Source: Micromonospora yasonensis
Lineage (GTDB): Bacteria; Actinomycetota; Actinomycetes; Mycobacteriales; Micromonosporaceae
DNA: 64,000 nt
NCBI RefSeq assembly: GCF_026013475.1
Contig: NZ_JAPDPH010000001.1
Coordinates: 40,986-104,985 of the forward strand
Direction of reading: 5' to 3'
The notes beneath the pieces are model-generated. The model worked only from the letters and a program-made list of their open reading frames with translations, was not told the origin of the DNA and ran no database searches. Below are positions 15,631 through 23,896 of the stretch, one piece after another. A program made the position numbers and the translations under genes. The number at the start of each line of letters is the position of its first letter. The first letter of the stretch is position 1.

Positions 15631-16635
15631 TCAGAACAGCCGGCCCTGCCGGAACACCGCGTCCGCGTCGAACGTGGACGAGTCCGGCGCGGGCGGCGGC
15701 GGCGGGGGCGGCGGCTTCGGCCGCGCATTCCGCATGTGCCGCTCCAGGTCGCTCTCCGGCCACGGCAGCTCCAGCACCGTCCGCACCGCGCGGATCTGAA
15801 TGGCCACCTGCCACGCCCGCCGCATCTCGTCGATCGCGATCTGCCGGTCCCGCAGGGCCTCGTGCATCCACTGGTCCAGCAGCCCGTCACCGCAGCCGAC
15901 GACCACCCGCCAGCCCAGCCCCCACAGGTGGAAGTTCACCGCGCACAGCGCCGCAGCGAGGGGGTCCAGGTCGTTCGCCCACCACTCGCACGCCGTCGGG
16001 TCGAGGCCCTTCTCCCGCATGGACCGGGCCGCGCCGAGCAGCATCGTGCCCGTGCCGGCGCACGGCTCCAGGATCCTGTCGCCCTCCTTCGGCCCCGCCA
16101 TCCGGCCCATCAGCTCCGTCACGTCCACCGGCGTCAGAAACTGCCCGATGCCCTTCCGCCCGCCGTGGGACTTCATCGTCTGGAGCAGCACCCCCAGCAG
16201 GTCGTAGTCGCCCCACCCGTCCGGCCCGAACCGGCCGAGCACCCCGCGCCGCAACGCCGCCTGGCCGACCGCGTGGATCGCCCGCTGCGTCGTCTCGTCC
16301 GGCTCGTCGTCGATCCACGACCACAGGTGCTTCGTCCGCGGGTTCAGGTCGGGCCGCAGCGCCGCGAACTCGCACCACAGCCGCTGGATCAGCAGCCAGA
16401 ACCCCTCGTGGTCCAGGCGCTCCGCCATCTCGCCCACCCGGTCGAGCTGGTCGGGGTCCGGCGCCTCCCGCGCCAGCACCGCCAGGGCGGCCACCACGCT
16501 CATCGGCACCTCGATCCGCGAGCCGCCGTACCGGCTGTGCCACGCCTGGTCGACCGCCTCCGCGATCGCCCGAGCGTGCTCGCGCGGGTCGGCCGGCACG
16601 GCGTTCGCGCGCCGCGCCACCATCGTTGTCGTCAT
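15631..16635 (-). CDS. N-6 DNA methylase-like protein lacking the catalytic NPPY/F motif
   Basis: 334 aa; ATG 16635 with TTCACGTGGAGG ahead. The order GIGQFLTPVDVTELM, ILEPCAGTGTMLLGA (motif I, SAM binding) and WANDLDPLAAALCAVNFHL follows the HsdM-like N6_Mtase family. After VVVGCGDGLLDQ, where family members have NPPF/Y, no such motif is seen. The C-terminus is a Pro-rich tail ending DADAVFRQGRLF. It may be an inactive decoy, an RNA/DNA binder or an enzyme with altered chemistry. Located in the accessory block between capsid and tail genes. Confidence 0.8.
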   Translation of the reverse strand: MTTTMVARRANAVPADPREHARAIAEAVDQAWHSRYGGSRIEVPMSVVAALAVLAREAPDPDQLDRVGEMAERLDHEGFWLLIQRLWCEFAALRPDLNPRTKHLWSWIDDEPDETTQRAIHAVGQAALRRGVLGRFGPDGWGDYDLLGVLLQTMKSHGGRKGIGQFLTPVDVTELMGRMAGPKEGDRILEPCAGTGTMLLGAARSMREKGLDPTACEWWANDLDPLAAALCAVNFHLWGLGWRVVVGCGDGLLDQWMHEALRDRQIAIDEMRRAWQVAIQIRAVRTVLELPWPESDLERHMRNARPKPPPPPPPPAPDSSTFDADAVFRQGRLF

Positions 16636-16641
16636 GCTCTT

Positions 16642-16653
16642 CCTCCACGTGAA
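16642..16653 (-). promoter_or_regulatory. start-associated motif TTCACGTGGAGG
   Basis: Exact copy 6 nt before ATG 16635. Confidence 0.65.
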
Positions 16654-16685
16654 CTGCCGGCGGCCTGCCCGCCGGCGGGAACGGC

Positions 16686-16720
16686 AGCGCCCCCGCAGCC
16701 AGCACGGCTGCGGGGGCGCT
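16686..16720 (-). terminator. 15-bp hairpin terminator
   Basis: AGCGCCCCCGCAGCC pairs perfectly with 16706-16720 around AGCAC; it begins 10 bp after the stop of the gene at 16730. Confidence 0.75.
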
Positions 16721-16729
16721 CGGTGCGGC

Positions 16730-17011
16730 TCAGACCAGCCGCAGCACCTGCATCTCGGGCACGCCCACCACCGTCGGGTAGGCCAGGTCGTAGAAGTCCA
16801 GCCGCACGCTCTCGCCCAGCTCGTCCTTCAGCGCCACGGCGGCGGCCTCCTCCATCACCCGCGTCCAGTCGACGCGCGGCACGCTCTCGTGCCGCCGCTC
16901 GGCCAGCGCCGCCAGGTCGAACGACAGGACGTCGCCGTCCTCCACCTCGGACAGCGCGATGACCTCCCACTGGTCGGCGGTCGGCTCGGTCTCCATCAGC
17001 TCGATGCTCAC
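16730..17011 (-). CDS. hypothetical acidic phage protein
   Basis: 93 aa from GTG 17011 with AGGGAG upstream. Acidic N-terminus (DQWEVIALSEVEDGDVLSFD), helix (RVMEEAAAVALKDELGESV) and LDFYDLAYPTVVGVPEMQVL. Likely co-transcribed with 17042-17380 from promoter repeat B. No family recognised. Confidence 0.58.
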   Translation of the reverse strand: MSIELMETEPTADQWEVIALSEVEDGDVLSFDLAALAERRHESVPRVDWTRVMEEAAAVALKDELGESVRLDFYDLAYPTVVGVPEMQVLRLV

Positions 17012-17041
17012 GGTCAGCTCCCTCTCTCTCGTTTCGCTCGG

Positions 17042-17380
17042 TCAGCAGTTGCCGCACACGCCCGACGCCGGCAGCTCGCAGAAGCAGCTGTCGCACAGCC
17101 GCTTGCGCACCGCCGCCACCTCCCGCGCGTTCTCGCGCGCCTGCCGCTCCCGCGCCACCCGCTCCCGCTCGGCCAGCGCCCGCGCGTTGTGCTCCCGCAC
17201 CCGCCGGTTGTGGGCCAGCAGCGCCCGGTCCTCCTCCTGGGTGGGGCGGCGGCGGGGCACCCGCATCGCCTCCTGAAGGGCCTCCGTGATCGCGTTCAGC
17301 CGGTTGATGGTCACGGTGTCGGCCCAGCTCAGCACCCGCCGGCCGTGCTCGTCGGTCACGTTCAGGTCCATCGGGTTCAT
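17042..17380 (-). CDS. hypothetical coiled-coil protein with C-terminal Cys4 knuckle
   Basis: 112 aa; ATG 17380 after GAGGAG. An Arg/Glu-rich helix (NARALAERERVARERQAREN) is followed by CDSCFCELPASGVCGNC, a likely zinc knuckle, at the extreme C-terminus. First gene downstream of promoter repeat B. Possible nucleic-acid-binding protein. Confidence 0.62.
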   Translation of the reverse strand: MNPMDLNVTDEHGRRVLSWADTVTINRLNAITEALQEAMRVPRRRPTQEEDRALLAHNRRVREHNARALAERERVARERQARENAREVAAVRKRLCDSCFCELPASGVCGNC

Positions 17381-17413
17381 CGGGCTCTCCTCACGCAGTC
17401 GGGGTGGCTTGCT

Positions 17414-17494
17414 GTACATATTCATTGTAGGTAGACGCCAGGCCTGCATACAAGTTTTATGTACGCCTTGGGCTGTGGAGCGGGCCACACAAAC
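17414..17494 (-). promoter_or_regulatory. promoter/operator repeat, copy B
   Basis: On the minus strand: TTGTAT (-35, 17453-17448), 18-bp spacer, TACAAT (-10, 17429-17424), with the same overlapping palindromes and shared upstream sequence as copies A and C. Drives 17380 and probably 17011. Confidence 0.75.
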
Positions 17495-17497
17495 GGC

Positions 17498-17533
17498 GAC
17501 GCCCCCGCACCCACGTGGGGCGCGAGGGGCGTC
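17498..17533 (-). terminator. hairpin terminator after 17546 gene
   Basis: GACGCCCC at 17498-17505 pairs with GGGGCGTC at 17526-17533, with an inner CCCACGTGGG hairpin; 12 bp after the stop at 17546. Confidence 0.6.
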
Positions 17534-17545
17534 GGGCCGCTCAGC

Positions 17546-17845
17546 TCAGAACTCCTGGCGGTACACCTCGTGCGTGTAGCAGTGCCAGTAGAACTCCTGG
17601 TTGTCGAACCCCCGGCAGTCGAGGTGGTCGACCGCCTTCTCCGGCTCGATCTTGGTCACGCACTCGACGCCCGTCACCCACGTGCTGTCGGCGTCGTCCT
17701 GCTGGATCCGCACCATGCCGTCGCGGACCTGGATCACGGTGCCGGTCCGCTCGGCCGGCTCCCACGGGGCCTCCCAGCGCACCCGGTCCTTCTCGGCCAG
17801 CTCCGGCGCTGCGGCAACCTCTGCGACCTGCTCGATGATCTCCAC
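17546..17845 (-). CDS. hypothetical phage protein, SH3-like beta-rich
   Basis: 99 aa. The GTG start at 17845 is itself inside the start-associated motif (CACGTGGAG), with GAGGGAG 8 nt further upstream as ribosome-binding site. ELAEKDRVRWEAPWEPAERT, then GTVIQVRDGMVRIQQDDADS suggests a small SH3-like barrel; the C-terminus is aromatic (FYWHCYTHEVYRQEF). Function unknown. Confidence 0.6.
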   Translation of the reverse strand: MEIIEQVAEVAAAPELAEKDRVRWEAPWEPAERTGTVIQVRDGMVRIQQDDADSTWVTGVECVTKIEPEKAVDHLDCRGFDNQEFYWHCYTHEVYRQEF

Positions 17846-17850
17846 GTGAA
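17839..17850 (-). promoter_or_regulatory. start-associated motif variant TTCACGTGGAGA
   Basis: Differs from the consensus only at the last base; here the GTG in CACGTG serves as the start codon. Confidence 0.5.
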
Positions 17851-17870
17851 TCTCCCTCGTCTCAAACGGG

Positions 17871-17900
17871 CGCGCCGGCCGGGGCCCCCCGGCCGGCGCG
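17871..17900 (-). terminator. GC-rich hairpin terminator
   Basis: CGCGCCGGCCGGGG folds onto CCCCGGCCGGCGCG within 17871-17900; 12 bp after the stop at 17912. Confidence 0.65.
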
Positions 17901-17911
17901 CATCGGCTTGC

Positions 17912-18238
17912 TCAGTTGCCCCGGCCGGCCTTCACGCTCTCGGCGACGTACGCCAGGGCGGTCCGCCGCTCGGCCACCTTCATCAGCGCCGCGTCGAACG
18001 CCGCCGCCTTGTCGCTCACGGCGGCCAGCAGGTCGCCGCGCACCGCGGTGCGCAGGTCGCCCGCCTTCGCGTTGACCATCGCGTCCTCGGTCGCCCCGGT
18101 GAGCTCGGCGCCCGCCCGCTCCAGCTCCCGCTCGGCCTCCACGATCCGCGCCGCCAGCTGGGCGACCAGCCCGTACCGGTCGGCACCCTCGGCCTCGACA
18201 CCGAACTCGGCGACCAGCTCGTTGACCCGCTTCTCCAT
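17912..18238 (-). CDS. hypothetical helical phage protein
   Basis: 108 aa; ATG 18238 with AGGAGG upstream. Nearly all alpha-helical (LAARIVEAERELERAGAEL, DLLAAVSDKAAAFDAALMKV). Single gene between promoter repeat C and a terminator. No family recognised. Confidence 0.6.
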   Translation of the reverse strand: MEKRVNELVAEFGVEAEGADRYGLVAQLAARIVEAERELERAGAELTGATEDAMVNAKAGDLRTAVRGDLLAAVSDKAAAFDAALMKVAERRTALAYVAESVKAGRGN

Positions 18239-18269
18239 CTCAAACCCTCCTGTAGGGGTAGCGCGTTGC

Positions 18270-18351
18270 GTACATATTCATTGTATTCGAATTTCAGTCT
18301 CGCGTACAAGTTTTATGTACGCCTCAGGGCCGTGGAGCGAGTCACACAACA
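18270..18351 (-). promoter_or_regulatory. promoter/operator repeat, copy C
   Basis: On the minus strand: TTGTAC (-35, 18309-18304), 18-bp spacer, TACAAT (-10, 18285-18280). The palindromes GTACATAAAACTTGTAC and TACAATGAATATGTACG overlap the boxes. The best promoter match of the three copies; drives 18238. Confidence 0.78.
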
Positions 18352-18352
18352 A

Positions 18353-18397
18353 GCGCCGCCCCACCTGGCACGGGGAAGAGACCAGGTGGGGCGGCGC
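18353..18397 (-). terminator. 16-bp hairpin terminator
   Basis: GCGCCGCCCCACCTGG pairs perfectly with 18382-18397 around 13 nt; ends the capsid-region transcript 22 bp after the stop at 18420. Confidence 0.75.
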
Positions 18398-18419
18398 GGC
18401 CCAGGGCGAGGGGTACCGG

Positions 18420-18755
18420 TCAGCTCCGCGAGCTGCGCGACGACCGGGACGCCTTGGCCGGCGGCTGGGAGGAACCGTCCGTCGACTCGGCGTCCGCCCC
18501 GGACCCGTCGGCCCCGGCGCCAGCCGACGTGCCCTGCGCGGTGGCCGCGGCCTCCGCGGGAGCCTCCACACGCTGCCGGCCGTCGCCGGAGCTCAGCACC
18601 TTGTCCGCCAGGTCGTCGGGCACGTCGAACGCCAGCCCCACCGGGCCGTCCGTCGTCGTCTGCACCTCGAAGCGGCGCTCCTCGCCGGCCGCCTCCAGCA
18701 GCTGCTTCGCGAGGACCTGCGCGTCCGCGCGGTCCTTCGGGTAGATCAGCGCCAT
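18420..18755 (-). CDS. hypothetical protein of the capsid operon
   Basis: 111 aa; ATG 18755 with GGAGGG upstream. The N-terminal half is folded (LIYPKDRADAQVLAKQLLEA, FDVPDDLADKVLSSGD). The second half is disordered Ala/Ser/Gly with an Arg/Ser tail. Last gene of the head operon, 10 bp after 18765. Possibly a minor head or decoration protein. Confidence 0.6.
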   Translation of the reverse strand: MALIYPKDRADAQVLAKQLLEAAGEERRFEVQTTTDGPVGLAFDVPDDLADKVLSSGDGRQRVEAPAEAAATAQGTSAGAGADGSGADAESTDGSSQPPAKASRSSRSSRS

Positions 18756-18764
18756 GTCACCCTC

Positions 18765-19592
18765 CTACGCCGGCACGGCCGGCAGCTTGACCTTCACCGC
18801 CGCCGTCGCGCAGCTCCACCCCACCGTGTAGAACCGCTCCGCGACGGCGAACACCTCGTTGTCCTTGCGGTCCAGGGCCTCCGGCAGCTTCGGCAGGAAC
18901 ACCGCCGACCGCCGCACCATCAGCGGCCCCGTCGCGTACAGCCACGCCTCGTCGTCGCCCGGCGCAGCCCCGCCCGGCCCGACGCCGCTGGTCTGCGCGA
19001 ACACGATCGGGTCGCCCAGCGGCGCCACCATGCGCGGACCCTCGATCCGCGTCAGGCCCTTGCCGACGAACCACCCGGCCGTCCACCGTGGAGCCCATAC
19101 CGCGCCGAGCATGCCGGCCCGGTCGGCGATGTGCGCCTCCAGCCGGCCGACGCCCTCCTCCAGCGGCACCGGCGCCACGTCCGACCCCGCCAGGACCTCC
19201 GTGTCGGCCGCCGCCAGGAACTCCTCGGTGCCGGCCTCACCGGTCCACACGTAGTGCTCCAGCGACTGCTGCTCGACCTGGCCCATCGCCCGCCGCGCCC
19301 GGTCGATCAGGTCCGGCCGGGCCACCGACCGGCCGGTCAGGCCGGCGTACAGCCGGATCACCCCGGACTTCACGCTCGGCACCCCGTCCGGCAGGGCCAT
19401 CGCCGCGCGGTTCGCGTCCGAGGCCGCCGCCGCGTTCGTCGGCGCGGGCGCGTCGACGCATTGCGGCTCCCACTCCACCCCGGCCTGGAACTCGCGCTGG
19501 TCGGCCGGGTCGACCACGACCGCCGCCGCGAACAGCCCGAAGCGGTACGGCGTCGTCGCCGGGGCGTCCACATACACCAGGGGCTGCGCCAC
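18765..19592 (-). CDS. phage virion-region protein after major capsid
   Basis: 275 aa (GTG start). Contains VYVDAPATTPYRFGLFAAAV, HYVWTGEAGTEEFLAAADTE and RKDNEVFAVAERFYTVGWSC. Its place directly downstream of the major capsid gene and its lack of enzyme motifs suggest a structural protein. Specific role unknown. Confidence 0.65.
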   Translation of the reverse strand: MAQPLVYVDAPATTPYRFGLFAAAVVVDPADQREFQAGVEWEPQCVDAPAPTNAAAASDANRAAMALPDGVPSVKSGVIRLYAGLTGRSVARPDLIDRARRAMGQVEQQSLEHYVWTGEAGTEEFLAAADTEVLAGSDVAPVPLEEGVGRLEAHIADRAGMLGAVWAPRWTAGWFVGKGLTRIEGPRMVAPLGDPIVFAQTSGVGPGGAAPGDDEAWLYATGPLMVRRSAVFLPKLPEALDRKDNEVFAVAERFYTVGWSCATAAVKVKLPAVPA

Positions 19593-19654
19593 GCGTCATC
19601 TCCTCACGGCTGGGGACCCGCCCGAGCTGGGCGCGGCCCCGTCAAACGGGTAGC

Positions 19655-21349
19655 TCAGACCGCCGAGCAGTCGAACGGCACGGTGCTGCCGGTGACGCCC
19701 GTCGGGCACAGCGGCACGCTGACCTTGTAGGACACGAAGCACCGCTTCACCAGCAGCGTCGCCTGCTCGGTGAACAAGGCGATGTACTCGTTGTCCTTCA
19801 GCTTCGTCGAGTCGTAGACCGCCGACAGGTCGATGATCGGCTTGGATCCCTTCACCCACGTGCCCGGCGCGTAGATCAGCAGGTCCACCGTGCCCGGCCA
19901 CTGGCCCGGAGCCGCGGTGCCGCCGAAGCCGTTGCCCGCCGCGTCGGCGTACCCGTCCTGCCAGTCGTAGACGAACTGCGGCCGCAGGTGCCTCCGGGTG
20001 AACCACGCCGTGATCTGCTCGTCGGTCACGTCGAGGTAGTTCACCCCGGCCCGCCGCGACATGTCCGCCCGGATCCAGTCGATCAGCCACAGCGGCACCA
20101 CGCACTCCAGCAGCTGTCGCCGGCTCAGCCGGTACCGGTACCGGTAGTCCGTCGCGGCGAGGGAGATCGCGCCCAGCAGCGCGGTCGTCGTCTCGTCGCC
20201 GTCGACGTCGCCGCCGAGAGTCAGCGCGAACTGCGTCGACTGCCCCGGGGCGTCGGCCATCCGCTGGATCAGCCGGGCGTTGATCTTGTGCTCGTGGGCG
20301 GTCAGCGTCCGCCGTACCACGTCCCGGGTCAGCTCCGGCCACACCGCGTTCTGCACGATGTCCTGCTCGATCTGCACCCCGTCCACCTCGAGGCGCGTCT
20401 CGGCCCAGTTCACCGTCGGCACCCGGTACGAGGACTTCTCCACGCCCGCGGTGCTGTCGGCCTCGGTCTGCACGAAGCCGATCCCCGAGTACAGGTCGCG
20501 GAAGTCCAGGTTGGCGGGGACCTTGATACCGCCGCCGCGCGGGATCGTGATGCCCGGAAGGTCCAGCAGCCCCTCGGTCGTCTCCAGGCCCTCGCACAGC
20601 TCCCACAGCGTCTCCGACGGGGCACCCCAGCCGCCGGCCGCGACGAGGTTACCGCCCGACAGCCGCGACTCCGACGCAGCCAGATCCACCAGCTCCATGT
20701 CGGTCAGGCCCCTGCCCCCGGCGACGAGCGCCTGGTCGACGGGCAGCTCCACCCGGGCCACGTTCTGCTTGATGCGGGTCGCGACCCCCACCCCACGGGG
20801 GAAGCCCGCGAACTTGTCGTCGAACGCCGACGCGACCTCCGACACCGAGGAGAACACATGACCATGCGGCACATTCGGAACGTCGGCCGCCGCCTTGATA
20901 ACCGCCGACTTGCCGGCACTGGTCACCTTCGGCTTCGACTGACGTCGGGCCGCCCGGCGGGCCAGCGACGCGACGACCGGCGTCGGCTGCTGCGGCGCCG
21001 GCTCCTCGGCCGCCGGCTCCTCGGCAGGCGTCTCCTCAGCCGGCTCCTCCTCGGCTTCGCCGCCGTCGCCCTCGTCACCGTCGCCATCGCCGCCCTCCGG
21101 AGCGCCGTGCACCGTCGCGGTCAGGTCGTCCAGCTCGGAGGCGACCTGCTCGGCCGCCTGCTCGATCCGCGCCTGCTCGGTACGCACCGACTGGACGAAC
21201 GCGGCCAGCTCACGCAGCCGGGCGAGGCCATCGGCGTCCAGGGCCGGGTCATCTCGCAGGGCGTCGAACGCTGCGACGGCCTGACTCTCCAGCTCGGTCA
21301 GCGCATCGAGGTCGAGCCCGTCCAGGCTCGGAGGGATCTGAAAGTCCAC
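19655..21349 (-). CDS. major capsid protein with N-terminal scaffold-like domain
   Basis: 564 aa from GTG 21349 with GAGGAG upstream. Residues 1-150 are coiled-coil and very acidic (DGDGDEGDGGEAEEEPAEE), resembling a fused scaffolding (delta) domain. Residues about 170-564 have HK97-type capsid features: FPRGVGVATRIKQNVARVEL, LPGITIPRGGGIKVPANLD, EHKINARLIQRMAD and TWVKGSKPIIDLSAVYDSTK. The fused N-part is probably removed by the protease at 24239-26440, now separated from it by 2.7 kb of non-phage cargo. Confidence 0.88.
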   Translation of the reverse strand: MDFQIPPSLDGLDLDALTELESQAVAAFDALRDDPALDADGLARLRELAAFVQSVRTEQARIEQAAEQVASELDDLTATVHGAPEGGDGDGDEGDGGEAEEEPAEETPAEEPAAEEPAPQQPTPVVASLARRAARRQSKPKVTSAGKSAVIKAAADVPNVPHGHVFSSVSEVASAFDDKFAGFPRGVGVATRIKQNVARVELPVDQALVAGGRGLTDMELVDLAASESRLSGGNLVAAGGWGAPSETLWELCEGLETTEGLLDLPGITIPRGGGIKVPANLDFRDLYSGIGFVQTEADSTAGVEKSSYRVPTVNWAETRLEVDGVQIEQDIVQNAVWPELTRDVVRRTLTAHEHKINARLIQRMADAPGQSTQFALTLGGDVDGDETTTALLGAISLAATDYRYRYRLSRRQLLECVVPLWLIDWIRADMSRRAGVNYLDVTDEQITAWFTRRHLRPQFVYDWQDGYADAAGNGFGGTAAPGQWPGTVDLLIYAPGTWVKGSKPIIDLSAVYDSTKLKDNEYIALFTEQATLLVKRCFVSYKVSVPLCPTGVTGSTVPFDCSAV

Positions 21350-21739
21350 CGTCGGCTCCTCAGCACGGTAGGGATCTCATCCCCGACCGGCCCGCAGCCA
21401 GCATCGGCAGTACCGGCACAGCGTAACGCAGCGGCGAGCTGGTTCCGATCAAGCAGCTCGGGTTGCACGATGGTGAGAGACCAGTACCTGAGGACGGCCG
21501 GCGGCTGCCGGGTCCCCGGGGCAGCGAGGACCGACTACTTGGTCAACGGAGCCGACCAGTCTCAACAGCCAACAAAGGCACGGACAGTGATGGGCACGCC
21601 GATGGCCGGCGCGCTTTGTCAATGGCAAATCCGGATACCTACCACTGGCGCTGGGTGAAGAACGCGGACGCTCGGCACGTACTCGACGCCTGCGCCGCGA
21701 TACTGGACGATTCGGCTATTCCTGTCGCTCTCCTGGCCG
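21350..21739. other. 390-bp intergenic stretch, probable cargo junction
   Basis: No convincing gene. A short plus-strand frame from ATG 21619 (MANPDTYHWRWVKNADARH) overlaps the acetyltransferase 3' end and could be a gene remnant. The junction between phage and inserted DNA should lie here; no repeat marks it. Confidence 0.4.
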
Positions 21740-22477
21740 TCACCCGCCGCTGTCTTTTGCCTCGGCCGACCGGTGGGTCTGTATGGCCTGTGACAGGGAC
21801 ATGCGCTGCTTGCCATCGACGAAGTTGGACGGGTCCAGCCAGGCACGAATAATCGGCCGCGCCACTGTCCAATCGCCGTCGGTCATCGCCAGCCATGCGG
21901 TGTCGCGGTTTCTGCCTTTGTAGATAGTGGCGTTGCGCCAGGTGCCCTCATAGCAGAACCCGAGCCGGGTCGCCGCAGCGATGGAGGCGCTGTTGAGGGA
22001 GTCGCATTTCCACTCGTAGCGTCGGTACCCGAGGCCGTCGAACACGTATTCGGCAAGAAGGTACATCGCCTCGGTGGCCGTTGCGGTTCGTCGCAGGACC
22101 GGTCCGAACATGATGCCGCCGATCTCGACGGAGCCGATCTGGGGATCGATACGGGAGAGGCTTGCCATGCCCTCAGCCCGGCCGGACTCGCCGGACACGA
22201 TCGTGAAGACGATGAGGGACGGATCGGCCGTGGCAGCGGTTAGGAAACCTTCGAAGCTCTCCCGGTCGCGGAATGGGCCGTAGGCCATATAAGTCCATTG
22301 CCGGCCACTGGAATCGTGATGCAGCGCGCGGTACAGATCCGCCGCGTGCTCGTCGACGTTCAACGGCTCGATGCGGCACAAACGCCCGGTCAGGCAGACG
22401 GCTTCGGGTTCCGGCCGAGACTGCCAGTTCGGAACAGCAACACCGATCGGCTGTCCAAGGTCATTGACTGTCTGCAT
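21740..22477 (-). CDS. GNAT-family N-acetyltransferase (RimJ/RimL type)
   Basis: 245 aa from ATG 22477; a TTG 18 nt upstream is an alternative start. Segments follow the RimJ/RimL layout: CRIEPLNVDEHAADLYRALH, then FLTAATADPSLIVFTIV, GSVEIGGIMFGPVLRRTATA (acetyl-CoA loop region) and YEWKCDSLNSASIAAATRLG with FCYEGTWRNATIYKGRNRDT. It likely acetylates a small molecule or protein N-terminus; substrate unknown. Not a phage gene type: it and the next gene are cargo between capsid and protease genes. Confidence 0.85.
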   Translation of the reverse strand: MQTVNDLGQPIGVAVPNWQSRPEPEAVCLTGRLCRIEPLNVDEHAADLYRALHHDSSGRQWTYMAYGPFRDRESFEGFLTAATADPSLIVFTIVSGESGRAEGMASLSRIDPQIGSVEIGGIMFGPVLRRTATATEAMYLLAEYVFDGLGYRRYEWKCDSLNSASIAAATRLGFCYEGTWRNATIYKGRNRDTAWLAMTDGDWTVARPIIRAWLDPSNFVDGKQRMSLSQAIQTHRSAEAKDSGG

Positions 22478-22870
22478 CCCACGATCGAAGCACAACTGCG
22501 GCTACGCCGCGGCCTGCACAGATGCGCGCTCATCGGCAGAGTCGGGTGTTCGCTGCCCAACCACTCGTGACGGACCGTGATGTTCGTTCGGCGGCATGAG
22601 CGCTCGTGCTGCTGCCGTACGGCACTGCTCGCGGTGGTGGACGGCCGAGGGTCGCCCTGCCGGATCCAGGGTCGAGGCCAGCAGTTGAGCGTTGGCGACG
22701 GCGAGGGGGTTGTGGCCGGCGGCGGCTGGTGACGGTAGCGGTGGATATGCTGTGAGCGCGGCCGTGACTGGCGAGGGTGGAGCACCACCGGGGATCGGTC
22801 GCTGTGACGTCGGCCGCCGACCGCCTGGGCATCCGCGACGCTTTCAGTCATTCGCGTCCGGAGGCCCCTG
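22478..22870. other. 393-bp divergent intergenic region
   Basis: Separates the acetyltransferase (minus) from the AICAR transformylase gene (plus). Several short frames in both strands show no family signal. Presumably holds both promoters; none is clear by eye. Confidence 0.4.
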
Positions 22871-23896
22871 GTGCAGCTGCGTTATGGCATGAACCCTCAA
22901 CAGAGTCCGGCGTCGGTCGAGCCAATCGGTGCGGCACCGTTCACCGTGGTGCACGGTCGTCCCTCGTACCTCAACCTGCTCGACGCGATCAGCGCGTGGC
23001 AGCTTGTCCGGGAAGCCTCCGCCGGTTCCGGGACCGCGGCGGCAGCGTCGTTCAAACACGTGTCGCCGGCCGGGGCGGCGCTGGCCGGGCCGATCGATTC
23101 GGTGACCGCGGGCGTGTTCGGGGTTGACCCGCGAGCCGACGCGGTGACCCGGGCCTACACCCGGGCCCGGGACACCGACCCGAAGAGCTCGTACGGCGAC
23201 ATGGTCGCGGTCTCCGCACCGGTCACCGCCGAGCTCGCCGATTTGCTCCGCCGGGTGGTCAGCGACGGGATCATCGCACCCGGATACGAGCCGGGTGCGG
23301 TTGCGGTGCTGTCGGCGAAGAAGAACGGGACGTATCTGGTCCTGGAGGCGGACGCGACGTTCGAGCCACCGAACGAGGAGGTGCGCGAACTGTACGGGCT
23401 GCGGTTCGTTCAGCGCCGCGACGACGCCCCGCTGCCGGACGGGCTGTCCGCCGACCTGCGGCTCGCGCTGACCACGGTGCGCTATGCCCAGTCGAACTCG
23501 GTCGTCCTGGTCCGCGATGGGGCGACGCTCGGCGTCGGCGCCGGCCAGCAGTCGCGGGTGGACTGCATCCGCCTCGCCGGCACCAAAACACGCCTGTGGC
23601 ACCAACGCCGATTCGTCCGGCCCGACGACGTCTTCCGCTTCGCGTCGGTTCAGGACCGTGTCAACACGCAGCTTCGGCTCGCCGAGGCGATCGAATCTCC
23701 GCTACCGCTGCAGCGGGTGAGCCTGGCCTCCGACGGGGCACTGCCGTTCGAGGACAACATCACCGAAGCGGCCCAGTTTGGCGTGCGCCACATCGCCGAG
23801 CCGGGCGGCTCGACCCGCTCGAATGCGGTGGCCGAGGCAGCACGCAGGCACGGCATCAGCATGACCCGCACCGGGCTGCGGCTGTTCCGCCACTAA
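22871..23896 (+). CDS. stand-alone AICAR transformylase domain protein (PurH C-terminal domain homologue)
   Basis: Predicted to formylate AICAR with 10-formyl-THF to FAICAR, the penultimate step of IMP synthesis. 341 aa starting at GTG 22871 with LRYGMNPQQ, the beginning of the transformylase domain. The IMP cyclohydrolase domain of bifunctional PurH is absent. Catalytic Lys-His are present (SFKHVSPAGAA, K62/H63), as are SSYGDMVAVSAPV and NSVVLVRDGATLGVGAGQQS. The formyltransferase end (RFASVQDRVNTQL, SLASDGALPFEDNITEAA) is complete. Such single-domain forms occur outside purine operons, including in specialised metabolism. No pur gene is nearby. Confidence 0.85.
   Translation: MQLRYGMNPQQSPASVEPIGAAPFTVVHGRPSYLNLLDAISAWQLVREASAGSGTAAAASFKHVSPAGAALAGPIDSVTAGVFGVDPRADAVTRAYTRARDTDPKSSYGDMVAVSAPVTAELADLLRRVVSDGIIAPGYEPGAVAVLSAKKNGTYLVLEADATFEPPNEEVRELYGLRFVQRRDDAPLPDGLSADLRLALTTVRYAQSNSVVLVRDGATLGVGAGQQSRVDCIRLAGTKTRLWHQRRFVRPDDVFRFASVQDRVNTQLRLAEAIESPLPLQRVSLASDGALPFEDNITEAAQFGVRHIAEPGGSTRSNAVAEAARRHGISMTRTGLRLFRH

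Noticed and set aside
15543..18351. CRISPR array
   Set aside because: The three repeats are 0.9-1.9 kb apart with genes between them and are promoters; no short regularly spaced repeats occur anywhere in the window.
19088..21658. Very long plus-strand open frame (856 codons)
   Set aside because: Antisense to the major capsid gene and its neighbour; composition is Arg/Pro/His-rich and typical of GC-driven spurious frames.
21619..21852. Small plus-strand gene overlapping the acetyltransferase end
   Set aside because: Only the first 40 residues look protein-like and the rest overlaps antisense coding sequence; kept as a possible remnant only.
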